Of a stretch of 28,311 nucleotides of DNA, positions 8,352 through 16,403 are shown one piece after another. The position numbers and the translations under genes were made by a program. The stretch comes from Lachnospiraceae bacterium. Its GTDB lineage: Bacteria > Bacillota > Clostridia > Lachnospirales > Lachnospiraceae. How positions within the stretch are numbered: position 1 is the first letter of the stretch; each line of letters begins with the position of its first letter. The stretch covers positions 1 to 28,311 of the forward strand of contig JABZIZ010000021.1 in the NCBI GenBank assembly GCA_015258065.1. Direction: 5' to 3'. The notes beneath the pieces are model-generated. The model did no database searches and had not been told where the DNA came from. It worked only from the letters and a program-made list of their open reading frames with translations.

Positions 8352-10955
8352 ATGAAAAATAAATTGCTGAAATTATCCGTCTTTTTGCTTTCTTTTCTCT
8401 TCTTCGTTTTCCTTTTTGAAAAAACGTTGAATCATGTGCGTACGGATTCCACCGTGCAGATGGAAGAGGCTTCTCTCCCTCTTCTGACGCTGGTAGCGGA
8501 TGGCAGACAGATGAATACGCTTCACGGATACAAAAAGGAAATGGACACGGCCCACATCCGCAGTACCATTTTCGCACTACCGGAAAACAGGCAGGTGAGT
8601 GCCAGAGTTTTTTTGTATGGGGGAAAGGTAAAAGATGCTTCCTTTGAAGTCAGAAGCACGGATGGGAGAAATCTGGTGGAGCAGACCAACATTCCGGATC
8701 TCCAGAAAGAGGAGAACACGGACAGTCTCCTTCTGCATTTTGCCGTCAAAGATTTGATTGAAGTAGACCGGGAATACATGCTGGTACTTGTACTGCACAC
8801 GGAGCAGGACCAATCGGTGCGTTATTATACAAGGATTGTTCTGCCCGGGGAGGAAGGGCAGTATGATTTGCAGGATCAGGTGGATTTCGCCCTGGATTTT
8901 TCTGCCAAAACCTTGGCCAGGGACCGCAGCATTTCACGCTATTTGGAGACGACGGCGCTCGGGAAGACGGATTCCCCGGAAAAGGTTGATATTCATTCCG
9001 GTTTTGCACAGATTACCTATCAAGGTTTAAAAGTGACCAGGAACGAAGAACCGGAGGTAGATGTCTTTGATATTCGAAAGGGAACGATCTCTCTCCGCCT
9101 GACCTATCCTGTTGTGGTAGAAGAGGATGGAAAGAGAAGAACCTGCAGGGTAAAAGAGAATTTTTTTCTGCGTCATGCGGGGAAAAAGACCTATCTGCTC
9201 CGTTATCAGCGTACGATGAATACGATTTTTGATCCCAGGGAGGTCGAATCAGAATCAGACCAGCTCAAGCTCTTTATCTGCAACAAAGATGCGGTAACAC
9301 TTTCAGAAAGCGAGGGAGGAGGGGTGTTTTCCTTTGTGAATGAGGGGAGACTCTTTCTCTGCAACCTGTCGGACAGAAGCTTTGTGAATGTATTCGGTTT
9401 TTATGAGTCGGATCATTGGGATCCCCGGACATTCTATGACGGGGCGACCATTCGGATCTTAAAGACGGATGAAACTTCTGGACTGACCTTTTTAGTGACC
9501 GGATATATGAACCGGGGCAGCCATGAGGGAGAAACGGGGACGGCACTTTACCGCTATGATCCCGTGATTGCGGCGGTGGAGGAACTTGCCTGGATTCCGG
9601 ACGTTGTGTCGGAGGACATCTTAAAGGCAGAGGTGCAGAAATTGCACTACTTGAACAACGACGATACGTATTTTACCGAATTCGGAGACGAAATCTATCA
9701 AATCAACCTGAAAACACAAGAGGAAAAGCTGCTGGTCGGACAGATCGGAGAAAAAAATCTGGCCTATTCTCAGGACGGAAGCAGAATTGCTTATGAGGAG
9801 AAAACGAAGGACAATCGGACGCTCATCCGAGAGAAGGATCTGGGAAGCGGTAAGGAGAGAGTTTTTCGTGCTTCGGAAAACAGCAGCCTGAAGGTGTTGG
9901 GTTTCATTGGGGATGATTTGATTTACGGAGTGGCAGATCCGGCAGATGAGGGGAGAAACCAGAGCGGAGAAATGGTTTTTGCCATGGCGCAGGTAAAGAT
10001 CGCCGGCAGTGAAGGTGAGAGCGTCGATTCGTATCAGGCGCCCGGCTTCCTCGTGACAGGGGTGCAGGTGAAGGAAAACCAGATTATTTTACATCGGGTG
10101 AAAAAGACAGACACCGGCCTCCTTGTGGAAGCGTCTAACGACCAGATTATCAGCAAGGACGCAGCGGGGAAGGAGAGCAATCACCTGCAGGTGGTGAAGC
10201 AAAAGATGGAGAGTGAGGCGCGCAAGTCGGGGTTAAATCCGGATGCACCGCAAGAGACGCAAAACAGATTGGTGATCGTGATGCGTGAACCGGTTCGCCT
10301 TAGTGGAGCCAAGGTGCGAACACCGGGAGAGGTGGAATTTGAAGGGAATCGGACGATAGTCTTACATGCAAAGGATCGGAGAACAGAGTACTATGCCTAT
10401 GCAGAAAGGGATGTAGTCAGTGCGCAGAATTCGCCTGCAGAGCCGGTGAAGCAGGCTTATGAGAATTTCGGGCAGGTTGTGGACGACCAAAATCAGTATG
10501 TGTATTACAGAGGAAACCTGCAGACAAGAAATCAGATGATGGCATTAACCGGTGCGGTGGAAGGAAAAGATTACAGCAACCAGGATGCGACGGCAGTTTG
10601 TTTAGATGTCATTTTAAACAATGCGGGAGTGAGCCGTGATGCGGCAGGGATGTTAAAAGAGGGACAGTCTGCTGCACAGATTCTGAAGAGCGCCATGCCG
10701 GATGCGCAGGTGCTGCCGTTAGATGGTTGTCCGCTGCCTGCCATGCTTTATTATGTGAATCAGGATTCAGCCGTCATGGCATCCTTTCCGGATGGACATT
10801 CCGTCCTGCTCATAGGATTTAATGAGTTGAACACCGTGATTTTTGATCCGAAGAAAGGGAGCGCCTCCGTCTATAAATACGGAATGAACGATTCGCTCCG
10901 CCTCTTTACCGAAGCGGGCAGTCACTTCCTCACCTATCTGCCGCCAAGGGAGTGA
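8352..10955 (+). CDS. Large membrane-anchored protein with propeller-like body and degenerate C39-like C-terminus
   Basis: I do not recognise this protein as a named family. The 867 residues begin with a membrane helix or uncleaved signal (about 5-22), after AAGGA 6 bases upstream of the ATG. The rest is probably extracytoplasmic. The middle (about 320-600) has repeated beta-rich segments of WD40/TolB-like propeller type, such as NLAYSQDGSRIAYEEK and LKVLGFIGDDLIYGV. The last 130 residues resemble a C39 peptidase fold: DATAVCLDVIL, GHSVLLIGFN (His816) and IFDPKKG (Asp832). Compared with the family motif DCGPACL, the nucleophile position is Ala, so the domain may be inactive unless Cys750 serves. 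Role unknown; a surface sensor or envelope assembly factor is conjecture. It appears monocistronic and ends at a strong bidirectional terminator. Confidence 0.8.
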   Translation: MKNKLLKLSVFLLSFLFFVFLFEKTLNHVRTDSTVQMEEASLPLLTLVADGRQMNTLHGYKKEMDTAHIRSTIFALPENRQVSARVFLYGGKVKDASFEVRSTDGRNLVEQTNIPDLQKEENTDSLLLHFAVKDLIEVDREYMLVLVLHTEQDQSVRYYTRIVLPGEEGQYDLQDQVDFALDFSAKTLARDRSISRYLETTALGKTDSPEKVDIHSGFAQITYQGLKVTRNEEPEVDVFDIRKGTISLRLTYPVVVEEDGKRRTCRVKENFFLRHAGKKTYLLRYQRTMNTIFDPREVESESDQLKLFICNKDAVTLSESEGGGVFSFVNEGRLFLCNLSDRSFVNVFGFYESDHWDPRTFYDGATIRILKTDETSGLTFLVTGYMNRGSHEGETGTALYRYDPVIAAVEELAWIPDVVSEDILKAEVQKLHYLNNDDTYFTEFGDEIYQINLKTQEEKLLVGQIGEKNLAYSQDGSRIAYEEKTKDNRTLIREKDLGSGKERVFRASENSSLKVLGFIGDDLIYGVADPADEGRNQSGEMVFAMAQVKIAGSEGESVDSYQAPGFLVTGVQVKENQIILHRVKKTDTGLLVEASNDQIISKDAAGKESNHLQVVKQKMESEARKSGLNPDAPQETQNRLVIVMREPVRLSGAKVRTPGEVEFEGNRTIVLHAKDRRTEYYAYAERDVVSAQNSPAEPVKQAYENFGQVVDDQNQYVYYRGNLQTRNQMMALTGAVEGKDYSNQDATAVCLDVILNNAGVSRDAAGMLKEGQSAAQILKSAMPDAQVLPLDGCPLPAMLYYVNQDSAVMASFPDGHSVLLIGFNELNTVIFDPKKGSASVYKYGMNDSLRLFTEAGSHFLTYLPPRE

Positions 10956-10961
10956 GGAAGC

Positions 10962-11017
10962 GAAAAAAACGACCCTCTATTGCACGGGTGAAAGAAGGTG
11001 CGATAGAGGGTCGTTTT
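10962..11017. terminator. Bidirectional intrinsic terminator
   Basis: A stem of about 20 bp (AAAACGACCCTCTATTGCAC pairs with 10998-11017, with one G-U) has a 12-base loop. It has an A-run on the left and TTTT on the right. It serves both the 867-residue protein gene (+) and the PRPP synthetase operon (-), which converge here. Confidence 0.9.
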
Positions 11018-11034
11018 GATAAGAGTCCGGAGTC

Positions 11035-12225
11035 TTACCTGGAGAGTCCTTGTTCCTTGTATCGTTTCACGAGCTCCTGGATTCTCTCGACAGGGTTTAG
11101 CAGATCGCTGATGGACGCATCGTGATTTAAGGTATCAATGATATAAGCGACATATTTGCTCATATCGCAGCTGATATACCAGTCACGAGAGAGAAGTTCC
11201 GGGGTCTGATAAATCAGATTCGTGGTGAGCAGTTTGTCGAAAACGCCGTCCTGATAGGCTTCATCGAAGGGTGCCAGTCCGCAGGTAAATAAGCCGAAGG
11301 TGGAGAAAATATAGATCTTATCTGCCTGCCTTTTTTTGAGCTGAATGGCAACGTCCAGCATGCTTTCTCCGGAGGAGATCATGTCATCAATGATAATGAC
11401 GGTTTTGCCTTCTACGCTGGAACCCAGGAATTCATGGGAGATAATCGGGTTGTGACCCCCGACAAGGCGGGTGTAATCGCGCCTTTTATAGAACATCCCG
11501 ACATCCAATCCCAGGACGGAGGCAAGGTAGACTGCACGGTTCATGCCGCCTTCATCCGGGCTGATGACCATCATGTGATCCGAGTCAAGCTGAAGATCCG
11601 GGATGTGGTTGAGCAGGCCCTTAATGAACTGGTAAGTGGTGCGCACCGTTTCAAAACCGTGGAGAGGAATGGCATTCATCACGCGGGGATCATGTGCTTC
11701 AAAGGTGATGATATTGTCCACACCCATGGCAACCAGCTCCTGCAGAGCGATGGCACAGTCAAGAGATTCTCTGCCGGTGCGCTTGTGCTGGCGTCCCTCG
11801 TAGAGGAAGGGCATAATGACGTTGATTCTTCTGGCCTTGCCGCCGACAGCGGCAATGATGCGCTTGAGATCCTGATAGTGGTCGTCGGGGGACATGTGAT
11901 TCTCCTGGTCAAAGAGAGAGTAGACCATGGAATAGTTGGTGATGTCGACCAGCAGATAAAGATCATCTCCGCGGACGGATTCCTTGATCACCCCCTTCCC
12001 CTCTCCGCTTCCAAAGCGTGGAACCTCGGAGTCAAGAATAAAGGAGGAGCGTTCGTAACCGGAAAAAGAGAGACTGCCTTTGTGTTCGTTCTCTCTTTCC
12101 TTCCTCCATTTGACAAGAAAAGCATCCACTTTCTCAGCGAAACTCTCATATCCCCTGAGGGGGATGATTCCGAGGGAACCGACAGGAATGGTTTGCAGGT
12201 CTCTGCGTTCTTCTCTTCTGGGCAT
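11035..12225 (-). CDS. prs: Ribose-phosphate pyrophosphokinase (PRPP synthetase), long variant
   Basis: The enzyme forms PRPP from ribose 5-phosphate and ATP, feeding purine, pyrimidine, NAD, His and Trp synthesis. The PRPP-binding loop VIIIDDMISSGESMLDVA (276-293) is clear, as are PFLYEGRQHKRTGRES (139-154, matching the catalytic loop of classical enzymes) and FEAHDPR (175-181, the counterpart of the DLHxxQ region). At 396 residues it is about 80 longer than typical bacterial Prs (about 315), mainly through an N-terminal extension. Metal and ATP motifs are noticeably altered, so it belongs to a divergent long subgroup. It starts 3 bases after the dnaI-like stop and is the last gene of the replication operon. 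Confidence 0.9.
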   Translation of the reverse strand: MPRREERRDLQTIPVGSLGIIPLRGYESFAEKVDAFLVKWRKERENEHKGSLSFSGYERSSFILDSEVPRFGSGEGKGVIKESVRGDDLYLLVDITNYSMVYSLFDQENHMSPDDHYQDLKRIIAAVGGKARRINVIMPFLYEGRQHKRTGRESLDCAIALQELVAMGVDNIITFEAHDPRVMNAIPLHGFETVRTTYQFIKGLLNHIPDLQLDSDHMMVISPDEGGMNRAVYLASVLGLDVGMFYKRRDYTRLVGGHNPIISHEFLGSSVEGKTVIIIDDMISSGESMLDVAIQLKKRQADKIYIFSTFGLFTCGLAPFDEAYQDGVFDKLLTTNLIYQTPELLSRDWYISCDMSKYVAYIIDTLNHDASISDLLNPVERIQELVKRYKEQGLSR

Positions 12226-12228
12226 GAT

Positions 12229-13209
12229 TTAATTCGTCCTCATAAATTTGTTGGCCAGCCGTACGTCGCCACCTGCAAGTTCCAGGACGGTATAATCGGC
12301 GATCAATCTGGAAAAAAGTCGATCGGAATAGCGGGATCTTAATTCCTCCAGGTTCAGGTTGGTGGAAATAATGGTTGATGTGCCGCGCAGTTTGCGCTCG
12401 TTAACAAGATCAAAAAGCCTGGCGGAAACGAAGGCATTGGTGACCTCTGCGCCCAGATCGTCAATCACGAGCAGGTCACAGGAAATCAGATCCTCTCGAA
12501 AAGCGGAAAGACGGCGCCCTTCTCCTTTGTAATCAAAGGCGGCATCTGCCAGGCGGTCAAACAACTCTCCGGAGCTGAAATACAGGACACGATAGCCGAG
12601 ATCCAGAACTTCCTTAGCGGTGGCAATGGATAGGAAACTTTTGCCACTCCCCACTGTACCATAAAAGAGGATATTTTGACAGCCTTCCTTTTGAGGGAAG
12701 TCGGAAAGAAAATCCCTGCAGGTTTGGTAGGCCAGATAAAAGCGGCGCTGATCCTCCTCCTCCGGGAAAAGGTCCGTCCGGAGATGAGCAAAATTGTTGG
12801 TTTCCATCAATTTTTCCAGATTGGACTGCGCATAATACAATTTGCGCATTTTGGTCTGAAAGCAGTGGCAGAAGGTATGATTCCTTAAACCGGTATCTTT
12901 GCAGTCCGGACAGGTATATTGCAGTTGAAGGTCCTCCCTGCGGTATCCGTGAGCGGACAGGAGAGCCTCTTTCTTAGACATCAGGTCCGATAGCGCCCGG
13001 CGAAAGTCCTGAATCGTATAGGACTGACCGTTCAGAATCTTCTTTCCGGATTCCAGAGCCAGATTGGCAGTCTCTTCTTCCAGCTGTTTGAGTTCCGGCA
13101 GAGCAAGGTAAATTTCCTGTCTCCTTGTATCCAACTCTGCCTGGTGCCGCTTCCTGGTCTGCTCATATTCGTGCATCATCGCATCGTACTGCGCATTGCT
13201 AAGATTCAA
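12229..13209 (-). CDS. DnaI/DnaC-like helicase-loader ATPase
   Basis: An AAA+ ATPase of the DnaC/DnaI/IstB class, expected to load the replicative helicase at the origin. Walker A is GTVGSGKS (184-191), Walker B LLVIDDLGAE (246-255), sensor region IISTNLN (280-286) and arginine finger SDRLFSRL (295-302). An N-terminal coiled region is followed by a zinc-binding cluster, C100, C103, C114 and C116, as in DnaI. The TTG start is chosen because GGGAG lies 8 bases upstream. It lies 17 bases downstream of the dnaD-like gene, and this pairing supports a replication role. It is 326 residues; B. subtilis DnaI is similar in size. Confidence 0.93.
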   Translation of the reverse strand: MNLSNAQYDAMMHEYEQTRKRHQAELDTRRQEIYLALPELKQLEEETANLALESGKKILNGQSYTIQDFRRALSDLMSKKEALLSAHGYRREDLQLQYTCPDCKDTGLRNHTFCHCFQTKMRKLYYAQSNLEKLMETNNFAHLRTDLFPEEEDQRRFYLAYQTCRDFLSDFPQKEGCQNILFYGTVGSGKSFLSIATAKEVLDLGYRVLYFSSGELFDRLADAAFDYKGEGRRLSAFREDLISCDLLVIDDLGAEVTNAFVSARLFDLVNERKLRGTSTIISTNLNLEELRSRYSDRLFSRLIADYTVLELAGGDVRLANKFMRTN

Positions 13210-13226
13210 AACAGATGCTCCCTGCT

Positions 13227-14381
13227 CTATTTATTGCTGACGATTTTTTGTTTCAGTTCTTCGAAATCATAATTGTGCTGTTCGTAACGGTTAAAGCGAT
13301 TTCTGGTATCCACCACATTCGACGAGGGAGTCGGGCGCGTCAGACGTTTCTTAGACAGCTCTTTCTCATGCGCTTCATCTAAGAGGCGGATGTCCTCCAT
13401 GGTCGTTACCTTGTGCTCATGCCATCTGAATAGAATTTTCTCGGCATAATTCAGGCGTTTGCCCTGGGTGCGCAGCACACTTCTGCGGCAGGCTTCCAAA
13501 AGGATGTCCATCGAAAACGCATAGCTGTTCAGCCAGCGGTCAAAAAACGGTGCTTCCGCAGGGGTTAGAAGATTGCTCATTCCCAGCGCCCTCATGAGTT
13601 CCAGCACGCGTTTGTCATTTTTCAGCCCTTCCGTCTTGGCTGCCTCCGGCGTTCTGATCTGCGCTTTATTCCACTCAATGGCTACTTTTTCCAAATAGGA
13701 GGCATAGGAGGAACGAGATTTGGCATTTTTGACCGTATATTGAAACAGATAATCCATCAGGTCGGTCGAAAAATGCAGGCTGTCATAGATATAGAGAACG
13801 GAGCGCTGTTCGCTGGAAGAAACAGGCCGTTTAAAATACATCTCCGCCAGACCGAAAACCTCGGAAAGAGAGGGATCCTGAATAAATTGATTGAGTTCGG
13901 CGGCAGAATAAGAACGCTTCTGCGGGAGCGCCGCCTGTGAGGAAGACTCTTCCCCGCTACTGAGAGAGGAAAACAGGGACGAACTCTCGGATAACTCGGA
14001 TAGAGCGGACTCTGCAACACCGGAGGGGGCTTCTGAACATAGCGAAGAAGAGACCTCGGAATGAACAGGCCTTGCTTTCCTGGCGGTGACATCCTCTAAA
14101 GCGATTTCCTGGAGAGATCCGTCTGTGTCATATTCCAGACGCAGGATACCCTTCTTTTCCCAATAGATCAGGGCCCGATGGATATCCTTTTCCGTATGAT
14201 TGAATTTATCCGCAATATCCATCACCGTGGTAGGTCTTCCGCTGGAAAGTTTGCGTAATAAATACAAATAGACCTTTAACTGCGCATCGTTTGCGTCAGC
14301 CATATATTCGTCAATAAAAACGTTAGAAACCGCAGTCGTCCCCCGTCCTGCGGTCCTGGCGATCTGGACCCGACCCATCAT
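13227..14381 (-). CDS. DnaD/DnaB-like replication initiation protein
   Basis: The N-terminal winged-helix domain (about 20-85, FIDEYMADANDAQLKVYLYLL) matches DnaD N-terminal domains. A Ser/Glu-rich linker (about 108-155) follows. Two DDBH2-type domains come next, about 172-240 ending SYLEKVAIEWNK and about 257-325 ending NYAEKILFRWHEH; both carry the YxxxIxxxW-like DNA-binding motif. Two such domains make it closer to B. subtilis DnaB organisation than to single-domain DnaD. It is the first gene of a dnaD-dnaI-prs operon. GGGTGA lies 6 bases before the ATG. An extended -10 at 14461-14469 and DnaA-box-like sites further upstream may control it. Confidence 0.92.
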   Translation of the reverse strand: MMGRVQIARTAGRGTTAVSNVFIDEYMADANDAQLKVYLYLLRKLSSGRPTTVMDIADKFNHTEKDIHRALIYWEKKGILRLEYDTDGSLQEIALEDVTARKARPVHSEVSSSLCSEAPSGVAESALSELSESSSLFSSLSSGEESSSQAALPQKRSYSAAELNQFIQDPSLSEVFGLAEMYFKRPVSSSEQRSVLYIYDSLHFSTDLMDYLFQYTVKNAKSRSSYASYLEKVAIEWNKAQIRTPEAAKTEGLKNDKRVLELMRALGMSNLLTPAEAPFFDRWLNSYAFSMDILLEACRRSVLRTQGKRLNYAEKILFRWHEHKVTTMEDIRLLDEAHEKELSKKRLTRPTPSSNVVDTRNRFNRYEQHNYDFEELKQKIVSNK

Positions 14382-14410
14382 TTTGTTTCACCCATCCTTC
14401 TCTGATTTGC

Positions 14411-14440
14411 TCTGTCTTGTGCCATCGCATTGGCACAGCA
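14411..14440. repeat. Inverted repeat in the leader of the dnaD-like operon
   Basis: Arms TGTGCCA and TGGCACA are separated by 6 bases, and flanking TTTGC/GCAAA can extend the stem across a bulge. It lies between the candidate promoter and the ATG on the minus strand. It may be an RNA stem in the leader or an operator; there is no T-run. Confidence 0.45.
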
Positions 14441-14460
14441 AAGCGGTGGAACAGTTACAG

Positions 14461-14469
14461 ATTCTAGCA
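14461..14469 (-). promoter_or_regulatory. Candidate extended -10 promoter for the dnaD-dnaI-prs operon
   Basis: On the minus strand TGC-TAGAAT is an extended -10. No good -35 is found 17 bases upstream. It gives a leader of about 70 bases containing the inverted repeat. Confidence 0.4.
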
Positions 14470-14499
14470 TAGCCTTTTGCGGAAAGAAATAGGCAAGGT

Positions 14500-14519
14500 G
14501 ACGAGATTTTGCTCTCGTC
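14500..14519. repeat. Small inverted repeat, 7-bp arms
   Basis: GACGAGA and TCTCGTC flank a 6-base loop in the 312-base gap between murC and the dnaD-like gene. There is no T-run in either direction, so it is not a standard terminator for murC. Confidence 0.4.
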
Positions 14520-14547
14520 CCCCTGCCAGGTGGATTCGGTAAAAAAA

Positions 14548-14692
14548 TGTGAAAAATGTGGATATTGTGGATATAAGTGAAACCGTTATCAAAATACCAG
14601 AGAAAACAAGGATCCTCAGGAAGGGGGAAAAGAGAGTTTTCCACAGGGATGGGAAGTTTTTTGCAGGGATCGCAGCGTGGAAATGTGGATAA
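14548..14692. promoter_or_regulatory. Cluster of DnaA-box-like 9-mers
   Basis: The sites are TGTGAAAAA (14548), then directly abutting TGTGGATAT (14557) and TGTGGATAT (14566), TTTTCCACA (14637) and a perfect consensus TGTGGATAA (14684, equal to TTATCCACA). The cluster fills most of the gap between murC and the candidate dnaD promoter. In B. subtilis, DnaA-box clusters away from oriC titrate DnaA or regulate genes. Here the neighbour is a replication-initiation operon. The boxes are seen directly; binding is inferred. Confidence 0.6.
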
Positions 14693-14693
14693 A

Positions 14694-16082
14694 CTACCGT
14701 CCCAGAAGGTCTTCCCCGATTTTCACAACGTCTCCCGCTCCCATGGTTATCAACACATCGTTTTTCGTGCAATTTTGCAGGAGGAATTTTTCGATTTCAG
14801 AAAAAGACGGAAAATAATCACATTCATGTCCGGTTTTTCGTATTTCCTCTTGCAGAGTTTTCGAGCTGATTCCCAGATGATCAGTCTCCCTGGCTGCATA
14901 AATGTCGGCGAGAACAATCTTGTCGGCAAGGCAAAGCGCCTCTGCAAAATCATGCATCAGGGCCTTGGTGCGCGTGTAGGTATGAGGCTGAAACACACAC
15001 CAGAGCGTTTTGTGCGGGTAATTTCTGGCCGCTGTCAGGGTGGCGCGGATTTCCGTGGGATGGTGCGCATAATCGTCAATGATCGTCACGCCGTCTACCT
15101 CCCCCTTGCGCTCAAAGCGCCGGTTGGTGCCGCTAAAGTTTTTTAAAGCGGTGCGGATTCTGTCTTCCGGCACCTGCATGAGATCCGCAGCGGCGATGGC
15201 GGCCATGGAATTGTATACATTATGGAGACCGGGGATGCGGAGCGTAATCCGGTCCGTGCTGCCGTCTTTTTTATGAAGGGTATAGGTCGGGCATGCAAAC
15301 TGGTCATAGGTGATGTCTGTTGCGTAATAATCAAAGTGCTCGTTTAGGCCGTAGGTGAGGATGCGCCCCTTCACGGACGCTGTGATCTCTTCCAGACGAT
15401 CAATTTCTCCGTTAATGACAAGCGCACCGTCTGCGGGGAGGAGAGAAGCGAATTTGGCAAAAGAAGCACGGATCTCATTCAGGTCCTTAAAGAAGTCCAG
15501 ATGGTCGGCATCAATATCCAGGATGACGGAAACTTTCGGGAAAAAGCTGTGATAGCTGTTGGTATATTCGCAGGCTTCGGTCACAAAATAACCGGAGTGG
15601 CCGACTCGAATATTGCCGCCGATATCGCGGAAGACTCCGCCGATCGATAAGGTGGGGTCCATGTCAGCTTCTAGTAGAATCTTAGACAGCATCGAGGTGG
15701 TAGAAGTTTTGCCATGCGTACCTGCAATGGCAACAGGAAAATCATAGAACTTCATGATCTGTCCCAGTAGCTGGGCTCTGGTGAGCATCGGCAAATGAAG
15801 CCTGCATGCCGCCTGGTATTCCGGATTGTCCCGGTGAACCGCTGCCGTATAAACGACCACATCAATTTTGGGGTTTGCCTGTAGAATATTTTCTTCTTTT
15901 TGCCCATAAAAAATCGGGATTCCCGCTTTCTCCAGAACCTCCGTCATTTCGGATCTCTTCGCATCCGAGCCGGAAACCGGAAAGGATTTATCCTTTAAGA
16001 TGTGGGCGAGGCCGCTCATTGAAATGCCGCCGATGCCGATGAAGTAAACGTGAACGGGATGATGATAGTCGATTTGATACAT
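14694..16082 (-). CDS. murC: UDP-N-acetylmuramate--L-alanine ligase
   Basis: A cytoplasmic ligase that adds the first L-Ala to UDP-MurNAc using ATP. The 462 residues match the family. The N-terminal Rossmann domain has HVYFIGIGGISMSGLA (11-26) and SGSD. The ATP P-loop is GTHGKTSTT (121-129). The central domain has EACEYTNSY and DIDADHLDFF, and the C-terminal domain has NRRFERKG and DDYAHHPTEI. The start has GCGAGGAATC upstream of the ATG. It has its own promoter at 16227-16255 and a structured leader, is divergent from spoVG, and its end abuts the DnaA-box cluster. No clear terminator follows, so readthrough into the dnaD-like operon is possible. Confidence 0.97.
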   Translation of the reverse strand: MYQIDYHHPVHVYFIGIGGISMSGLAHILKDKSFPVSGSDAKRSEMTEVLEKAGIPIFYGQKEENILQANPKIDVVVYTAAVHRDNPEYQAACRLHLPMLTRAQLLGQIMKFYDFPVAIAGTHGKTSTTSMLSKILLEADMDPTLSIGGVFRDIGGNIRVGHSGYFVTEACEYTNSYHSFFPKVSVILDIDADHLDFFKDLNEIRASFAKFASLLPADGALVINGEIDRLEEITASVKGRILTYGLNEHFDYYATDITYDQFACPTYTLHKKDGSTDRITLRIPGLHNVYNSMAAIAAADLMQVPEDRIRTALKNFSGTNRRFERKGEVDGVTIIDDYAHHPTEIRATLTAARNYPHKTLWCVFQPHTYTRTKALMHDFAEALCLADKIVLADIYAARETDHLGISSKTLQEEIRKTGHECDYFPSFSEIEKFLLQNCTKNDVLITMGAGDVVKIGEDLLGR

Positions 16083-16110
16083 AGATTCCTCGCTTTTTTA
16101 GAAAAAAACG

Positions 16111-16228
16111 CTGTGATTGCATTCGGATTCCGTGAGGCCCCTGCCCTGCTACATCCTCTGTCATGAATCCCCTCGCTTAGGCAGACGAGTCTGCCTAAGC
16201 GGGAGGGATTATGACGCTGTAATCACAG
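16111..16228. repeat. Nested palindromic element in the murC-spoVG gap
   Basis: Three nested pairs of arms are seen. The outer pair is CTGTGATTGCA (16111) with TGTAATCACAG (16218). The middle pair is GTCATGAATCCC (16160) with GGGATTATGAC (16205). The inner pair is a perfect 12-bp stem, CGCTTAGGCAGA with TCTGCCTAAGCG, around a CGAG loop (16174-16201). The predicted murC transcript starts near 16220, so the inner and middle stems would sit at the 5' end of its leader. Mobile (MITE-like) origin or a regulatory RNA are both possible. Confidence 0.7.
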
Positions 16229-16255
16229 TATAAAACCCATAAGTTTTGATGTCAA
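16227..16255 (-). promoter_or_regulatory. Sigma-A promoter of murC
   Basis: On the minus strand, a perfect -35 TTGACA (16250-16255), a 17-base spacer and -10 TATACT (16227-16232) are seen. The predicted leader to the murC ATG is about 135 bases. It includes the strong inner hairpin and, close to the ribosome binding site, a T-run (16102-16108 on the plus strand as A7). Confidence 0.8.
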
Positions 16256-16394
16256 AATGGGGGACTTCGGTTAAATTTATAGGCGAAATGGGAGTCTTAT
16301 GAGATAACAAAAGGTATCATTGTATATTTTTACTATAAACAAAGAAATTTCGGAGTTTTTTTTAAACAGGATGCTTTTATTTTTGAATAGATGG

Positions 16395-16403
16395 TGTTAT
16401 AAT
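16395..16403 (+). promoter_or_regulatory. Extended -10 promoter for spoVG
   Basis: TGT-TATAAT is a perfect extended -10 with a poor -35. It implies a leader of about 180 bases before the spoVG ATG at 16588. The gap 16083-16587 otherwise holds the murC promoter, the palindromic element and this leader; no gene is seen in it. Confidence 0.6.

Noticed and set aside
11434..12342. Plus-strand open frame of 302 codons
   Set aside because: It is antisense to prs and dnaI-like genes, both with clear family motifs.
14500..14519. murC terminator
   Set aside because: The stem is only 7 bp and is not followed by a T-run on the minus strand.
14548..14692. Chromosomal oriC
   Set aside because: No dnaA or dnaN gene is adjacent and no clear unwinding element or DnaA-trio was seen, so it is reported only as a DnaA-box cluster.
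16368..16388. Sigma-H-like promoter for spoVG (AGGA and GAAT)
   Set aside because: The distance between the two elements is 17 bases start to start, about 4 shorter than in the B. subtilis spoVG promoter. The TGTTATAAT extended -10 is a better candidate.
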